NCBI RefSeq assembly: GCF_010548305.1
Contig: NZ_JAAGLV010000001.1
Location: forward strand, 744,001 to 808,000
Length of the DNA stretch: 64,000 bases
DNA from: Streptomyces sp. SID13031
GTDB lineage: Bacteria > Actinomycetota > Actinomycetes > Propionibacteriales > Kribbellaceae
Reading direction: 5' to 3'
A program made the translations under genes and the position numbers. The notes under the pieces are model-generated. The model ran no database searches. It was given only the letters and a program-made list of their open reading frames with translations, and was not told the DNA's origin. The first letter of the stretch is position 1. Each line of letters begins with the position of its first letter. Below, piece by piece: positions 1 to 10,295 of the stretch.

Positions 1-12
1 GATGCGTGGTTG

Positions 13-3000
13 TCATACCGCCCCCAGGTCCAGCAGGTACCGGACGCCCTCGGTCAGTTCGGCGTTGGTCGGCCGGCGTACCGAGCCGTCGGGGAACCGG
101 ACGAGTGGTGTCGAGGCCAGCGGGAGTGGAGAGGCGGCGTCCGCCTGAGCATCCGTGGCGACCCGGATCCACGCCCGCCACAAGGGGATCCAGCCCATCG
201 CCGCGACCAGGTCGGCTCCGACGGGCTGAGCGCCGGCGTACCCGATGGGCGGTGTCCGCACCAGCGGGTCGGGAGCTGCCACGGGTGCTCCGTCGGGCGG
301 TGCGCCGCCGCTGACGAGGGTCTGCCACTCTGCCAGCCTTCGCTCGTCCAGGTTCCAGCGGCGGAAGACCTGCACCGCCTCACCGACAGCGGGGATGGGC
401 AGGGCCGGCAGTACTCCGTCTGCGACGGTGACAGGACCGAAGGCCGGTGCCGCGGCAACAGCGAGGAGAGTGGCGAGGTCTGCGGCTGCCCCGAGTCCGC
501 TGCCTTCCAGATCGCCTAGCGATGCCACTGGTACGACGGGGAAGGCGTCTGCGGACACCAGGCCTGCCGAGGTGGACAGGTCGGCGCGCGGCGCGTGGCG
601 TAGTACGACGCCGGTCTTCTGGGTTTTGCCGACCGGCACGAAGGTCGCCTTCGCTACAGCGGCGTCGGCTGCAGGCCCGGGGTCGCCAGGATCAGCGAGA
701 CTGCGTGGCCAAGGCAGAGCCGGGTCGGGTGCTTTCGTGGTCCGCGCCGCAGCCTTGACGCCTGCCAGCGCTGCCGGGAGCAACTGCGCCAGCGAGGCGG
801 CAGTAGTCCCTGCAGGAAGGCGGACCGGAGTCTCGACCCCGCCCGTGCGGAAGGTCACCAGGTCATCGCCGTGGCGCACTTCGAGAGTCCCGGCGCCCTC
901 CCACCACACAGTGATGAGATCCCGCATGCCGCTCGGGTAGTCATGCCCGGAGAGGTCCGCCGGAACGGCCGTGTTCGGGTCGGACCACAGCGTCGAGTCG
1001 TCGAAAACCCTTGCCAGCGCTGCCGGTTCCGGCGGCAGCAGACCCGCGGCCGCGACCGAGGACAGCAGCGGGAAGTGCCGGTCGGAGCGCAGGAACCAGG
1101 ACTGCCAGCCGCCCCCGTTGGACAACGAGATGGAAAGGATGATGCCGACGAGCAGCCACATGGCCGCCGTGAAGAGACTCCAGACGAGCCAGAACGGCCA
1201 GCCGGTACTGATCCCGAGCGCCTTCATCAGACCGGAGACGAGCAGCGTGAGGCCACCCGTCAGCGCGGGAATCGTCTGGATGGCGAACACCGTCGAATCG
1301 CCGGGGCGGCGCGACCCGGCGACCAGCGACCGGATCAATGCGTAGAGGTCGAGGGAGGCGAGCGGGGCGAACATGCCCAGCCACTGGGTGGTCGCGCTCT
1401 GCGTGGTGTCGCCCGAGGTGGCCAGCGCACCGGTGACGATCCCGGCCCGGGCCAGGAACATGATCAGCGAAGTGACGAAGACCTCGGTGTGCTCGTCGAC
1501 CGCCGACCACAGGATCATCGAGTAGACGAACGGTGCGACGGACCCGATCCCCATCGACACGGCCAGGAGTTCGAACACCGACCGCGGGGTGACGGAGCCG
1601 GGCGCGAAGAACAGGCCCGCGTTCGGCAGCGTCCTGGCCGCGAGCATCGAGATCGACGGCGCCAGCAGGATGGGCGAGAGCAGGCCCCACCAGGCCGGCG
1701 CCGGCCACGACGACGTCCTCAGGTCGTCGAGCACCAGGTTGTAGGCGTTGCGCATCCGCACCGAGGTGAGCCAGTCACCGGTGTCCAGGCCTTCCTCGAA
1801 CAGCGGGAATCCCAGCGCCCGCTGGGCCGGCAACCCGTAGACGTCGCTGAGGGCACGCAGGTAGCCGTCCCAGACCGCGGTCGGCACACTCTTTGCTGTC
1901 GGCAACCAATCGATCAGCGGCGCGGGCACGGCCTCGCCTCCCAGGAAACGGCGACGCAGATAGCGTTCTGCCGCGGCCGCGCCAGCCGATTGGGAGTGCC
2001 GATGCCAGTCTGCATTCGTGTCACGCGCGCGCAGTTCGGCCAACTGCGGGCCTACCATCACCCCGGCGGCGGCTGCGGCGAGCATGCCGCTACCGAACCC
2101 CCGTACTGCGGCTGCCGCGGCCGCGTCGGCTCCAGCCACCGCGAGTCCGGCCCTGGCCATTGCCAGCGGGAACTCGGAGGCGGGTACTGCGACCCGGCTG
2201 CGATAGGGGTCCGGAGTGCCACGCCGCATCAGGTCGGACACCCACCCGCCACCAGGGGCCAGTACGGACGTGAAGCCGGGCAGTTCGAAGCCCAGCGCGC
2301 CGAGCAAGGCGTACTGGCCGATCCCCGCGCCCGGCAGAGTCCGGGGAACCGTTGCCGCCGGCCCGCCTGCCATGTTCGCCCGTGCGGCCGTCGCCATTGC
2401 CAGGACTCTGCGCTCGACCGGGTGCGGCCGTACTGGCACGGTGTAGCCACCGAAAGCGGGGGAAACCCTTGAGGAGTTGACCTTCCGGCCCAGTTGATCG
2501 GCGAGGTCGCCGAGCCTTTGGTGGGCGAGTAGCGCCGTGGTCAGTGGAACCAGGAGCCCGGTGCCACCTGGTGGGTTCAGTTGCGCGCCACCGCCGGTGC
2601 CTGAGGACGCGGCCAAGCCCCGAGCCGGTACTGCGGTCACCCGGCGCATGGCTGCCCGGGGTTCGCCGGTTACGAGAGTCACCGGATTCTGCGACGCGGC
2701 TGCAGGGAACGGATCTGTGGCGTGGTGGACGAGAGCGAGCAGGACGAACCGCTGGCCGTCCGCAACGTCGACGGGTGGCAGCAGATCGCTGACCAGGTTG
2801 AAGGTCGCCACCCCTGGCTTGCCCGGCCGGATTCCGTCGACTGTGCGGATGCCTACGGTTTTCCAGCCACCGGCGTCGATCGGCGTACCGTCCCGTACTG
2901 CGGCCGTGTAGCCGGCCGGCAGAGCAGTCGGTGGGGTTACGTCGTCCGCACCCGCAGGGCCGACCAGCAAGGCGACTCGTACACCGTCGGCGGGCGGGTT

Positions 3001-5784
3001 GCCCGGACTCACCCCGCGGTTTCGGACCGTGACGTGCACACGGGTGGTGGCCGGTGCGGCGGGGACACTGGCTAGTACCTCGCGCTTGCCGTCGAGGTTG
3101 CGCAGTTCCACCAGGTTTGGGGTGGCGACCCCGTCGAGCACATAGCGGCCGTTCTGGTCCGGGGCATCCACCACGATGTCGGGGCTGGCGTCCGCTGTGG
3201 TGGTCCGGTTGTGGTCGCCGGGAAGGGCCGCCCCGACGCGGGCCGGTCGCCCGCGGTCGGCGGGGGTGGCACGTAGTACCAGGCTGATCGCGGGTTGGGG
3301 TGCGCCGGACAGGTCGAGCTCGAACACTCCACGGCCGTAGGTGGTCGCGCGTAGAAGAGTAGGAGCAGCAGGGACCGTCGGGTCGGACACCAGGTCGAGA
3401 TCCAGGACGGCTGCATCGGGCAGGTTGGCGGACAGGACCTGCCAGGCGGCCGCACCGGCGTTCCAGCTCCACACCCCGAGGTCCGCGGCCACCCACCGGC
3501 GGCTCCCGGTGGGGTCGGCGGGATCCAGCACGATCGCGTTGTGCTGTACGTCGAGCAACCCCGCGCCGACCGCTACCCAGGGCCAGACGAGCGGTGGGGG
3601 AGGCGGGGGAGGAACGCGAGTGTCCAGGGACCAGACCCGGGCGCCGGCGCCGGTCCGGCCGCCGAGGGTGACGAAGATGCCTTGTCCCAATGGGATCGAC
3701 GGATTGATCGCGATCCCGGTGACGGGCCTGGTTTCGCCGATCCGGGGGAGGTCCAGCGCGGTCCAGCCGGCCGCCGTCTTGTCGTACCTGGCGACGTGAC
3801 CATCAGTCCAGCCCGCATACAGCCGGGTTGGGGATGCGAACGCCAGCGAGCGCACGAACGCGCCCGCAGGCGTTACCGGCGTACGAGCGGGTAGGCGTTT
3901 CCAGTTCCCGCCGAAGGTCTCGCTCACGTAGGGGACTTCGCCGCCGAAGGCGACCACCTGCGAGTCGCCGGGAATCGCGCTCGGCGGGGCTCCGACCATC
4001 GGCGGATAGAACAGCTGGCCCGTCGGGCTCGGGTCTACCGAGGAAGTGTCGTACCTGGCGCCGTCGAGGTCGCTGCGTCGGACCGCCGCGTCGTGGTAGA
4101 TGCTCAGCAGCCGGCGCTTGGTCCCGGACCCGGCGGGCGCCCAGTCGACGACGGTGTCCCCGCCGTCGCCGTACAGCTGGTGGTCCCAGACCTCCGAGCC
4201 GAGGTAGCGCAGGCCGCCGTTGTCCTGCGCGCCACAGAAGGCGTACGAGTCCTCGCCGGGCAGATGGCCGAGTCCCATCAGGGTCAGGGTGCCCAGGCCG
4301 GCATTGCAGGAGCGGAACAACCGGCTGCCGGTCCCGCGGGCATTCGTGGTGGCGAAGACTCCGCCGTCGCAGCCGATCCACAGGTCGCTGGAGGAACCCG
4401 GGCGATGCGTCAGCGCGTGCACGTCGGCGTGTGAGGAGGCGCCGATGTAGATGTCGCGGCAGCTGAAACCCCCTCCTGCGGCCGAGACCTCGAGCCGATA
4501 GACAGTGGCGGAGAACTCGCCCTCGGTGGTCTTGCCGGAGCCGCCGATGTAGAGGACGTTCTGGTCATTGGGGTCGACTGAGATGGCCTGGTCGTAGTTG
4601 CCCTGGCCCGGCTCGTCGCTGCCGAACACATCACCGGGTACGCCGGACACCGTCGACCACGCCGGTGCCACCACGGACGGATCGATCCGGTGGACCCCGT
4701 GCAGGATGCCGCCCTTGAGCTGGTTAGGGCTGGGCCTGGTCACAGGAGTCGTGGAGAGCGCGTAGACGACGACGGGATCGCTTCCTGAGGCCGCGAGCGA
4801 GCTACGGCTCGACCCGGCCGGTAGGGCCGGTAATGCGGCCCAGCCGGCACCGGGCCGCCACTCGAAGGCGGCGCCGTTCTGTACCACGGCGTAGAACCTC
4901 ACCTGGCCGGCTACCTTGCCGACGGCAACGCTGGTCACCTGGTTACCCGCACCGATCACCGGCAGCGGTTCTTCTACCCAGGGCGTCGCAGTGCCCGCGG
5001 TCGCCTGGGTACGACGGAAGACGCCGACGTTGGTGGCGACTAGGACATGCTCGCGGTCGGTGGGATCAGTGGCGAGGGCGTAGACAGTGCGGCCGAGCAG
5101 GGATGGAGCTGCGGCCTCCTGTGCCCACGTCCGGCCGCCGTCGTCGGAACGCAGCATGCCCACGCCGAAGAAGTCGGTGGACGGCCCGGTCCCGAAGCCG
5201 GCGTGGCCCTCGCCGGTACCGACGTAGAGGCGGTCGTGGGCCGCGTCACCGCCGTCGACCATGGCGATAGCGCCCGTGGCGAGTGTGTCGACCTGCCGGA
5301 GCGGCGGTACGACAGGTCCGGGTGGTATCGGCACCTCCAGCGCGTCGAGCTCGTCGCTCATCGCCTCCCAGGTCCGGCCGGCGTCGCCGGTTCGCCAGAC
5401 GCCGCCGTTCGCGGTGGCGAGGTAGACGCGCTGGCCGTCCAGGGAGATCGCTATGTCCTGGACTCTGCCGCTCACCACGGGTTTTGGCGCGGCCTGCCCG
5501 GAGACTGCGCCGAGTGGTCCGATCGGCACCCAGTTCGGACCGCCCGGTACTGCGACCAGCCCGACTGGCTGCGTGGTTTCGGCCAGTGCTTCGTGCTGCA
5601 GCTCCCGGTAGGCACGCAGCTGCGCCAACCGGGTCTCGATGTCGGCGCCGGGCTCAGCGATCCTGTCTGTCGGGGCGAAGCCGACCGGACCGTCCGGACC
5701 GCCGGCCAGCCGCTCGCCGACGAAGTACTCCCAGCGTCGTTGCGAACCGCGCTTCCCGGATCGACCGCTCCCAGTTCCGGCCAT
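13..5784 (-). CDS. Giant BNR/sortilin-like beta-propeller protein with C-terminal membrane block
   Basis: This 1923-residue protein ends the tail-like operon. Residues of roughly 60-900 carry repeated BNR/YCF48/sortilin-type strands such as GGVWRTGDAGRTWE and LRSDDGGRTW, which form secreted or surface beta-propellers in known families. A middle part (about 900-1300) is Ala/Pro-rich with beta-sandwich character. Residues of about 1360-1550 contain five or six hydrophobic segments, for example around PFWLVWSLFTAAMWLLVG, and a soluble tail follows. No signal peptide is seen. The start at 5784 overlaps the stop of the upstream gene by one base. Its position after the baseplate and fibre-like genes suggests an accessory, possibly a receptor-binding, anchoring or cargo protein. 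The joining of a propeller to a multi-pass membrane block is unusual. The function is inferred only from context. Confidence 0.75.
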   Translation of the reverse strand: MAGTGSGRSGKRGSQRRWEYFVGERLAGGPDGPVGFAPTDRIAEPGADIETRLAQLRAYRELQHEALAETTQPVGLVAVPGGPNWVPIGPLGAVSGQAAPKPVVSGRVQDIAISLDGQRVYLATANGGVWRTGDAGRTWEAMSDELDALEVPIPPGPVVPPLRQVDTLATGAIAMVDGGDAAHDRLYVGTGEGHAGFGTGPSTDFFGVGMLRSDDGGRTWAQEAAAPSLLGRTVYALATDPTDREHVLVATNVGVFRRTQATAGTATPWVEEPLPVIGAGNQVTSVAVGKVAGQVRFYAVVQNGAAFEWRPGAGWAALPALPAGSSRSSLAASGSDPVVVYALSTTPVTRPSPNQLKGGILHGVHRIDPSVVAPAWSTVSGVPGDVFGSDEPGQGNYDQAISVDPNDQNVLYIGGSGKTTEGEFSATVYRLEVSAAGGGFSCRDIYIGASSHADVHALTHRPGSSSDLWIGCDGGVFATTNARGTGSRLFRSCNAGLGTLTLMGLGHLPGEDSYAFCGAQDNGGLRYLGSEVWDHQLYGDGGDTVVDWAPAGSGTKRRLLSIYHDAAVRRSDLDGARYDTSSVDPSPTGQLFYPPMVGAPPSAIPGDSQVVAFGGEVPYVSETFGGNWKRLPARTPVTPAGAFVRSLAFASPTRLYAGWTDGHVARYDKTAAGWTALDLPRIGETRPVTGIAINPSIPLGQGIFVTLGGRTGAGARVWSLDTRVPPPPPPPLVWPWVAVGAGLLDVQHNAIVLDPADPTGSRRWVAADLGVWSWNAGAAAWQVLSANLPDAAVLDLDLVSDPTVPAAPTLLRATTYGRGVFELDLSGAPQPAISLVLRATPADRGRPARVGAALPGDHNRTTTADASPDIVVDAPDQNGRYVLDGVATPNLVELRNLDGKREVLASVPAAPATTRVHVTVRNRGVSPGNPPADGVRVALLVGPAGADDVTPPTALPAGYTAAVRDGTPIDAGGWKTVGIRTVDGIRPGKPGVATFNLVSDLLPPVDVADGQRFVLLALVHHATDPFPAAASQNPVTLVTGEPRAAMRRVTAVPARGLAASSGTGGGAQLNPPGGTGLLVPLTTALLAHQRLGDLADQLGRKVNSSRVSPAFGGYTVPVRPHPVERRVLAMATAARANMAGGPAATVPRTLPGAGIGQYALLGALGFELPGFTSVLAPGGGWVSDLMRRGTPDPYRSRVAVPASEFPLAMARAGLAVAGADAAAAAAVRGFGSGMLAAAAAGVMVGPQLAELRARDTNADWHRHSQSAGAAAAERYLRRRFLGGEAVPAPLIDWLPTAKSVPTAVWDGYLRALSDVYGLPAQRALGFPLFEEGLDTGDWLTSVRMRNAYNLVLDDLRTSSWPAPAWWGLLSPILLAPSISMLAARTLPNAGLFFAPGSVTPRSVFELLAVSMGIGSVAPFVYSMILWSAVDEHTEVFVTSLIMFLARAGIVTGALATSGDTTQSATTQWLGMFAPLASLDLYALIRSLVAGSRRPGDSTVFAIQTIPALTGGLTLLVSGLMKALGISTGWPFWLVWSLFTAAMWLLVGIILSISLSNGGGWQSWFLRSDRHFPLLSSVAAAGLLPPEPAALARVFDDSTLWSDPNTAVPADLSGHDYPSGMRDLITVWWEGAGTLEVRHGDDLVTFRTGGVETPVRLPAGTTAASLAQLLPAALAGVKAAARTTKAPDPALPWPRSLADPGDPGPAADAAVAKATFVPVGKTQKTGVVLRHAPRADLSTSAGLVSADAFPVVPVASLGDLEGSGLGAAADLATLLAVAAAPAFGPVTVADGVLPALPIPAVGEAVQVFRRWNLDERRLAEWQTLVSGGAPPDGAPVAAPDPLVRTPPIGYAGAQPVGADLVAAMGWIPLWRAWIRVATDAQADAASPLPLASTPLVRFPDGSVRRPTNAELTEGVRYLLDLGAV

Positions 5785-8700
5785 CAGAAGCCCACCTCGA
5801 CGCCGATGCTCACACCGATCGAGAGCGGTGACTCCTCGACGTGGTCAGGCAACGCGGCCTGCAGGCGCTGCAGCGCGTCACCAGTACGGTCGAAGCCCTG
5901 GTCCAGTTGGGCTGCCAGGACATCCAGCGCCGTCAGAACGGGTGCCAGCAGACCTCGCACGTCCAGTCCCGTGGCCAGCGCCAGGATGGTGGCGTGCATC
6001 TTAACGACGTCGGCGAAGACGATCGTGGGCCGCGCCTCGTCCAGTACGGCGGCCGCCGCGTCCTTCGCCGCGGTGACAGCGTCCTGCACCGGCGCGAGGG
6101 GATCGAAGGCACGGAGTCGGGCAATCACCTGATCGGCTGCCGTGAGTACTCCGCCGAGCAGCTGTTCGGGGCTTAGGGCAACGATCTCGCCAGTGATCTG
6201 CGTGTGCAGCGCGACCAGCTCGTCGACGATCGGCTGCAGGTCGAACGCCTCGATCACCCCTCGAACGCTGTCCACCACGTCCAGCGCCGGTTGCAGGAAC
6301 ACGTCGAGCAGGCGGATCAGCGCATCCCGGCCGGCCGCCACCAGGTCGGCGATCGCGGGCAGGATCCGTGCCGGGCCGGCCAGGTCGTACAGCTCGATCA
6401 CCAGCTCGGACAGTGGCGCCGAACCGTCCACGCCAAGAGCACTGAGGATGTCTCGCAGCCTGGCCGGGATCGCCAGCAACGGCAGCAGTGCAACGGTGAC
6501 CCCAGCCGCTGCAGCCGTGACCTCGCTCCGCCCGGATGCCGCCAGCGTCTCGGCCACAACCGCGTCCGCTTGCAAGGCGACCAGGTAGCGCCGCCGGTTC
6601 TCGGCCAGGGGGCCGAGGACGGCGCTCGGGGAAACGCCGGCCAGCAGGGGATCGAGAGCCAGCCGCAGTTGGGTGCCCGGGGCATGTACTTGCAGAGCAC
6701 CACTGATCGCCCTCTGCTGGGCCCCAGCCGCCGCAGTCAGCGGCACCGGGTCGAGCGCGGCTACTCCGTCCCGAGCTGTGGCCATCTGGTCTGCGACGTG
6801 CCGCATCCGCGCCCGCACCACGGTGGCGCCGTCCTCGCGGCCCGAGATCCAGGCCAGCATGTCCGCCACCGCAGGCTCGGTGAGGTCCAGTCCACCAGAC
6901 TGGCCGACCTTGACGAGCAGGGATCCGAAGGCGCCACCGGGCGGGCCCTTAGGGAGGTCCCGCAGCCGTGCGGCGACCGCCTCGTCCAGTACTGCCGCCA
7001 GTGCCATCGGGTCGACCCGGCCGAGCCACTCCGCGGCGCCATCGCGGAAGGAGGTCACGGCGGCGGTCACGTCGTCGAGGTGCAGGGCGTCGAGCGCTGT
7101 CTGCCTCACCTGGTCGAGCGGTTCCTGGAGAGGGTCGAGCACGTGTGCCGGATCGAGCTCGGCCAGCGCCCGCAGTACCGGCTCGAACAGGTCGGCCAGC
7201 GGGTCGAGAACTGCGGCCTTCAGGTCGATCCCGTCGAGTAGGCCGCGTACTTCGTCGAGGGCTTGTTCCGCGGGAGCCAGCAGTGCGGCCGGGTCGACCG
7301 CTGCGACGGCGGCACGCAGCTCCTCCAAGGGGCCGGTCTCCAGCTCGAGCAGAGCGGGTTCCGGGTCGAGCGAGGCGAGGAAGGCGACCACCTTCTGATA
7401 GACCTCGTCGATCGCGTCGAGGACCTCGGCATGCAAGGACTCCTGGATCGCCGCCAGCTCCACTCGCAGGGTGTCCTCGACTGCCTGCAGATCGAGCGCC
7501 TTGATCGGCTTGGCCAGGTCGACGATCTCCTGCTGTACGTCGGTCGGCAGCAATCCGAACGGGACGGCGTCGATCACCTGCGCACCGGTGTCGATCACGT
7601 CGTTGGCGGCATCGAAGTACGGCGTCAGCTGGGCGGCTCCGAGCGCGGCCGAGATCGAACCGAGTTCGGTACGCAGGTTCTCGGCCAGGTCGGCGAGGTG
7701 CAATGCGTCAAGCGCGGCGTCCACCCGGCCAAGGGCCTCGCGGACCTCGCCGGCGGCGGCGGTGACGGCACCGGCGACCTCTTGCAGGCCTGCCTCGATG
7801 TTGCCGCAGACCTCGAGCAGCACCTCTTCCGCAGTACCGACTGCTGCCTCGATCGCGTCAAGAGTGTCGATGACCGGCTGCATCGCCCGCTGCACCGCTT
7901 CGGCGACCGAGGTCAGGTCGACCTCATCGACGAGCTGGCGGACAGTACGGATCGCCGAGGAGATCGTTCCGGCGACGGACTCCACAGCCAGCCGTACTTC
8001 GTCCAGCGGGCCTACGACCAGGTCTGTCACCCCGGTCACCGGCTCGACGAGGGTTGCGGGGTCCCAGCTCCGTACGGTCGTCACCATCGCGCCGACGTAG
8101 TCCAGTGCCTGGTCGACGACGTCGCGGCCGGCGTTCTCGAGTACCGGCAGTTCGAGCTCCAGTACGGGAGCCGCCATCGCTCGTACGTCGGCTGCCATCT
8201 TGCCGACGGTCTCCAGGTTCGCGTTCGCCATGGCCAGCCGGGCGAGCTCCAGGCCGGCGAGACCACCGGCCAGGTCGAGACCGACCAGGGCTGCTTCGCC
8301 GACACCCATACCTATCGTCCAGCGCTGCTCGACATCGAGTACAGCGTCGAGGAAGGCGACTACGCGCCGGCCCAGCACCTCTACTGCGACAGGGTCGTCG
8401 GGGTCGGCGGATCGCAGCGCTGCAACGAGCCCTGTGTCAGCGGCTAGCGCGCCGAGACGGTTGGCCGCCGCTTGCGCTGCCTGTACGTCGAGTCGACCGG
8501 CGAGCAGGTCTGCCCGCCCTACCAGCCGGTCGCTGACTGCCGCTGTCGCCGTGAGCCCGGCCAGCACGCGTGCCAGCTCGACCAGTCCGCCTACGGTGCC
8601 GGCAGTGCCTACCAGCGTTTCTGGGAGGTGCAGGTCGGGGATCAGGTTGAACAGGGCGCCGAGGGGGGCTTCGACGGACGAGATCACTGAGCCAGTGCGG

Positions 8701-9050
8701 GCGAGCAAGGAGTCCAAGCCTGTGTCGGCGACGAGGTCGAGGGTCGGCTCGAGCACGTTGCCTGTCTGGCCGATCGAGCTGATCAGGCTGATGAGCTGGT
8801 CGATCTGGGAGGGAACCTCGGCACCAGGTACGCCGGCTTCGAGGCGGCCCGTGAGGGTGATGGACGCCGTACCGGCTGCTGACAGGACGGCAGCCAGGTC
8901 GGGAGGGGCCGCGCTCGCGACCAGGTTGAGGATCGCGGACGCGTCGAAGCGGATCTCGCCGAGGTCGGCGCCGGTGAAGGAGCCGGACAGCGCGGTGAAC
9001 AGCGCATCGAGGTCGATGGAGGCTGTGACCTGGAGGTCCGCGTCGAGCAT
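5784..9050 (-). CDS. Large helical, Ala/Leu/Val-rich protein of the tail-like operon
   Basis: This 1088-residue protein is not recognised as a named family. It is almost entirely amphipathic helix, rich in Ala, Leu, Val, Asp and Glu, with repeated D-x-(V/L)-x-x-(A/V)-V segments like those of apolipoprotein or coiled-coil rod proteins. It has no clear transmembrane segment and no signal peptide. The start ATG follows AGGGGG, which itself overlaps the TAG stop of the collagen-like gene, so the two are translationally linked. The length and helicity recall tape measure proteins, but it lies at the distal end of the operon, far from tube and chaperone genes where a tape measure would sit. It could be a long fibre, a scaffold or a displaced length-determining protein. 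Confidence 0.7.
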   Translation of the reverse strand: MLDADLQVTASIDLDALFTALSGSFTGADLGEIRFDASAILNLVASAAPPDLAAVLSAAGTASITLTGRLEAGVPGAEVPSQIDQLISLISSIGQTGNVLEPTLDLVADTGLDSLLARTGSVISSVEAPLGALFNLIPDLHLPETLVGTAGTVGGLVELARVLAGLTATAAVSDRLVGRADLLAGRLDVQAAQAAANRLGALAADTGLVAALRSADPDDPVAVEVLGRRVVAFLDAVLDVEQRWTIGMGVGEAALVGLDLAGGLAGLELARLAMANANLETVGKMAADVRAMAAPVLELELPVLENAGRDVVDQALDYVGAMVTTVRSWDPATLVEPVTGVTDLVVGPLDEVRLAVESVAGTISSAIRTVRQLVDEVDLTSVAEAVQRAMQPVIDTLDAIEAAVGTAEEVLLEVCGNIEAGLQEVAGAVTAAAGEVREALGRVDAALDALHLADLAENLRTELGSISAALGAAQLTPYFDAANDVIDTGAQVIDAVPFGLLPTDVQQEIVDLAKPIKALDLQAVEDTLRVELAAIQESLHAEVLDAIDEVYQKVVAFLASLDPEPALLELETGPLEELRAAVAAVDPAALLAPAEQALDEVRGLLDGIDLKAAVLDPLADLFEPVLRALAELDPAHVLDPLQEPLDQVRQTALDALHLDDVTAAVTSFRDGAAEWLGRVDPMALAAVLDEAVAARLRDLPKGPPGGAFGSLLVKVGQSGGLDLTEPAVADMLAWISGREDGATVVRARMRHVADQMATARDGVAALDPVPLTAAAGAQQRAISGALQVHAPGTQLRLALDPLLAGVSPSAVLGPLAENRRRYLVALQADAVVAETLAASGRSEVTAAAAGVTVALLPLLAIPARLRDILSALGVDGSAPLSELVIELYDLAGPARILPAIADLVAAGRDALIRLLDVFLQPALDVVDSVRGVIEAFDLQPIVDELVALHTQITGEIVALSPEQLLGGVLTAADQVIARLRAFDPLAPVQDAVTAAKDAAAAVLDEARPTIVFADVVKMHATILALATGLDVRGLLAPVLTALDVLAAQLDQGFDRTGDALQRLQAALPDHVEESPLSIGVSIGVEVGF

Positions 9051-9059
9051 GGTCGCCCC

Positions 9060-10295
9060 CTAGCCGTTCCGGACCCGGATGGTGAGCCGCATCAGGCCGC
9101 CCGGTGTCGGTACGTCCTCGGTGCCGGTGATGGCGGCCTGCGACGAGGACACCGGCCGGCCACTGGTGTCGATCAGGTAGTCGCAGACGAGGTCGATGAT
9201 CACGAAGCCACCGAGCTCCTTGAGGGAGTCGATGCCCTGCTGGAGCGAGACGGAGATGCGCAGCTGGTTCGCGTCGATGGTGACGCGGTGGCTGGGGTGG
9301 AGGACCGGTAGCGCGTCGGTTCCCGGCAGGACGAACACCTGGACGATCGCACTCGAGAATCGCTTGAAGAGCCCCGGCTCCAGGTCCGAGGTCCAGTCCA
9401 GCACCAGCTGCTCCAGCAGGCCCGGAAGCTCCGCGATCCCGACCGGCTTGACGGGATCCCAGCTCAACCCCTTCAGAACCGTCACCTCAACCTGCTGCCC
9501 CCCGCCGGGCGGCCCCTGAGGCCCCTGCTCACCCTGCGGCCCTTGCTCCCCGGGATCACCCTTCGGCCCTGCCTCACCTTGTGGTCCGGCGTCGCCCGGC
9601 GCGCCTGGTGCTCCGGGGTCACCCTTCGGGCCCCCTTCACCTTGCGGTCCGGCATCGCCCTGTGGTCCGGCGTCGCCTTGCGGGCCGGGATCACCCTTCG
9701 CTCCTGGATCGCCTTGTGGACCGGGATCGCCTTGTGGGCCTTGGGTTCCTTCGACGTCGCCCACGTCGACCGGGGCGCCGTCGTACAGCCAGAGGCCTTG
9801 CTCGTCCTGGTGCCACGTCCCGGAGTGCGTATGCGCCTGCGCCGGTACGAAGCGCGCCGGATCCTGCGAAACCGCCAGCTCCGGATCACGCCGTACGGTT
9901 CCCACCACCAGCGTGTCCGCGTCGGCTCCGTCCGCCGGCGCGACCACCTCGGTCAGCAGATCGACGATCGTCGCGACCTCACCGAGCCGGGTTCCCTCGT
10001 CCTCGCGACTGACCGCGCGCACCCCCACCACGACATCGTCCGTCCCGGCAGGCAACGACAACTTGACCTGCTCGTCCCGGCGCACCGCCAACCCGCTGCG
10101 GGTGAAACCCACCCCAGGCGTGAGTACGACGTCGGCCCCGTCCACCAGCAACCGGAAGCCCAGCGCCACCCGGTCCCGCCCGACCACCCGGCGCAGGTCG
10201 GCGACCGCCTGGTCCGCCACGGTCTGGAGGTGGTTCAGATGCGAAGGAGTGACCCGTAGGCCGTCCACGAAACGCGTTCCCGGAGCCTCGGTCAC
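9060..10295 (-). CDS. Collagen-like repeat protein, probable tail fibre or adhesin
   Basis: This 411-residue protein has an N-terminal globular part (1-180), then about 28 Gly-X-Y triplets at residues 183-266 (motifs [21 protein letters not shown]), then a C-terminal beta-rich domain. Collagen-like triplets form trimeric rods in phage tail fibres and bacterial adhesins. The N-terminal domain contains [12 protein letters not shown], resembling short segments before fibre shafts. Its position downstream of baseplate genes fits a trimeric fibre attached to the particle. The start ATG at 10295 overlaps the upstream stop by four bases. Host or surface target is unknown. The collagen rod is seen directly; the fibre role is inference. 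Confidence 0.8.
   Translation of the reverse strand: MTEAPGTRFVDGLRVTPSHLNHLQTVADQAVADLRRVVGRDRVALGFRLLVDGADVVLTPGVGFTRSGLAVRRDEQVKLSLPAGTDDVVVGVRAVSREDEGTRLGEVATIVDLLTEVVAPADGADADTLVVGTVRRDPELAVSQDPARFVPAQAHTHSGTWHQDEQGLWLYDGAPVDVGDVEGTQGPQGDPGPQGDPGAKGDPGPQGDAGPQGDAGPQGEGGPKGDPGAPGAPGDAGPQGEAGPKGDPGEQGPQGEQGPQGPPGGGQQVEVTVLKGLSWDPVKPVGIAELPGLLEQLVLDWTSDLEPGLFKRFSSAIVQVFVLPGTDALPVLHPSHRVTIDANQLRISVSLQQGIDSLKELGGFVIIDLVCDYLIDTSGRPVSSSQAAITGTEDVPTPGGLMRLTIRVRNG
9498..9749 (-). repeat. Collagen-like Gly-X-Y coding repeat
   Basis: These bases encode about 28 consecutive Gly-X-Y triplets with X often Pro and Y often Gln, Asp or Lys. The DNA repeats are imperfect nine-base units, so replication slippage could change rod length. 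Confidence 0.85.

Noticed and set aside
871..2472. Long plus-strand frame of 533 residues
   Set aside because: It lies antisense to the propeller gene and has an Arg/Gly/Gln-rich composition typical of shadow frames in GC-rich DNA.
9498..9749. Collagen-like repeat considered as a CRISPR or microsatellite array
   Set aside because: The periodicity is in coding triplets within one intact frame and there are no conserved repeats with unique spacers.
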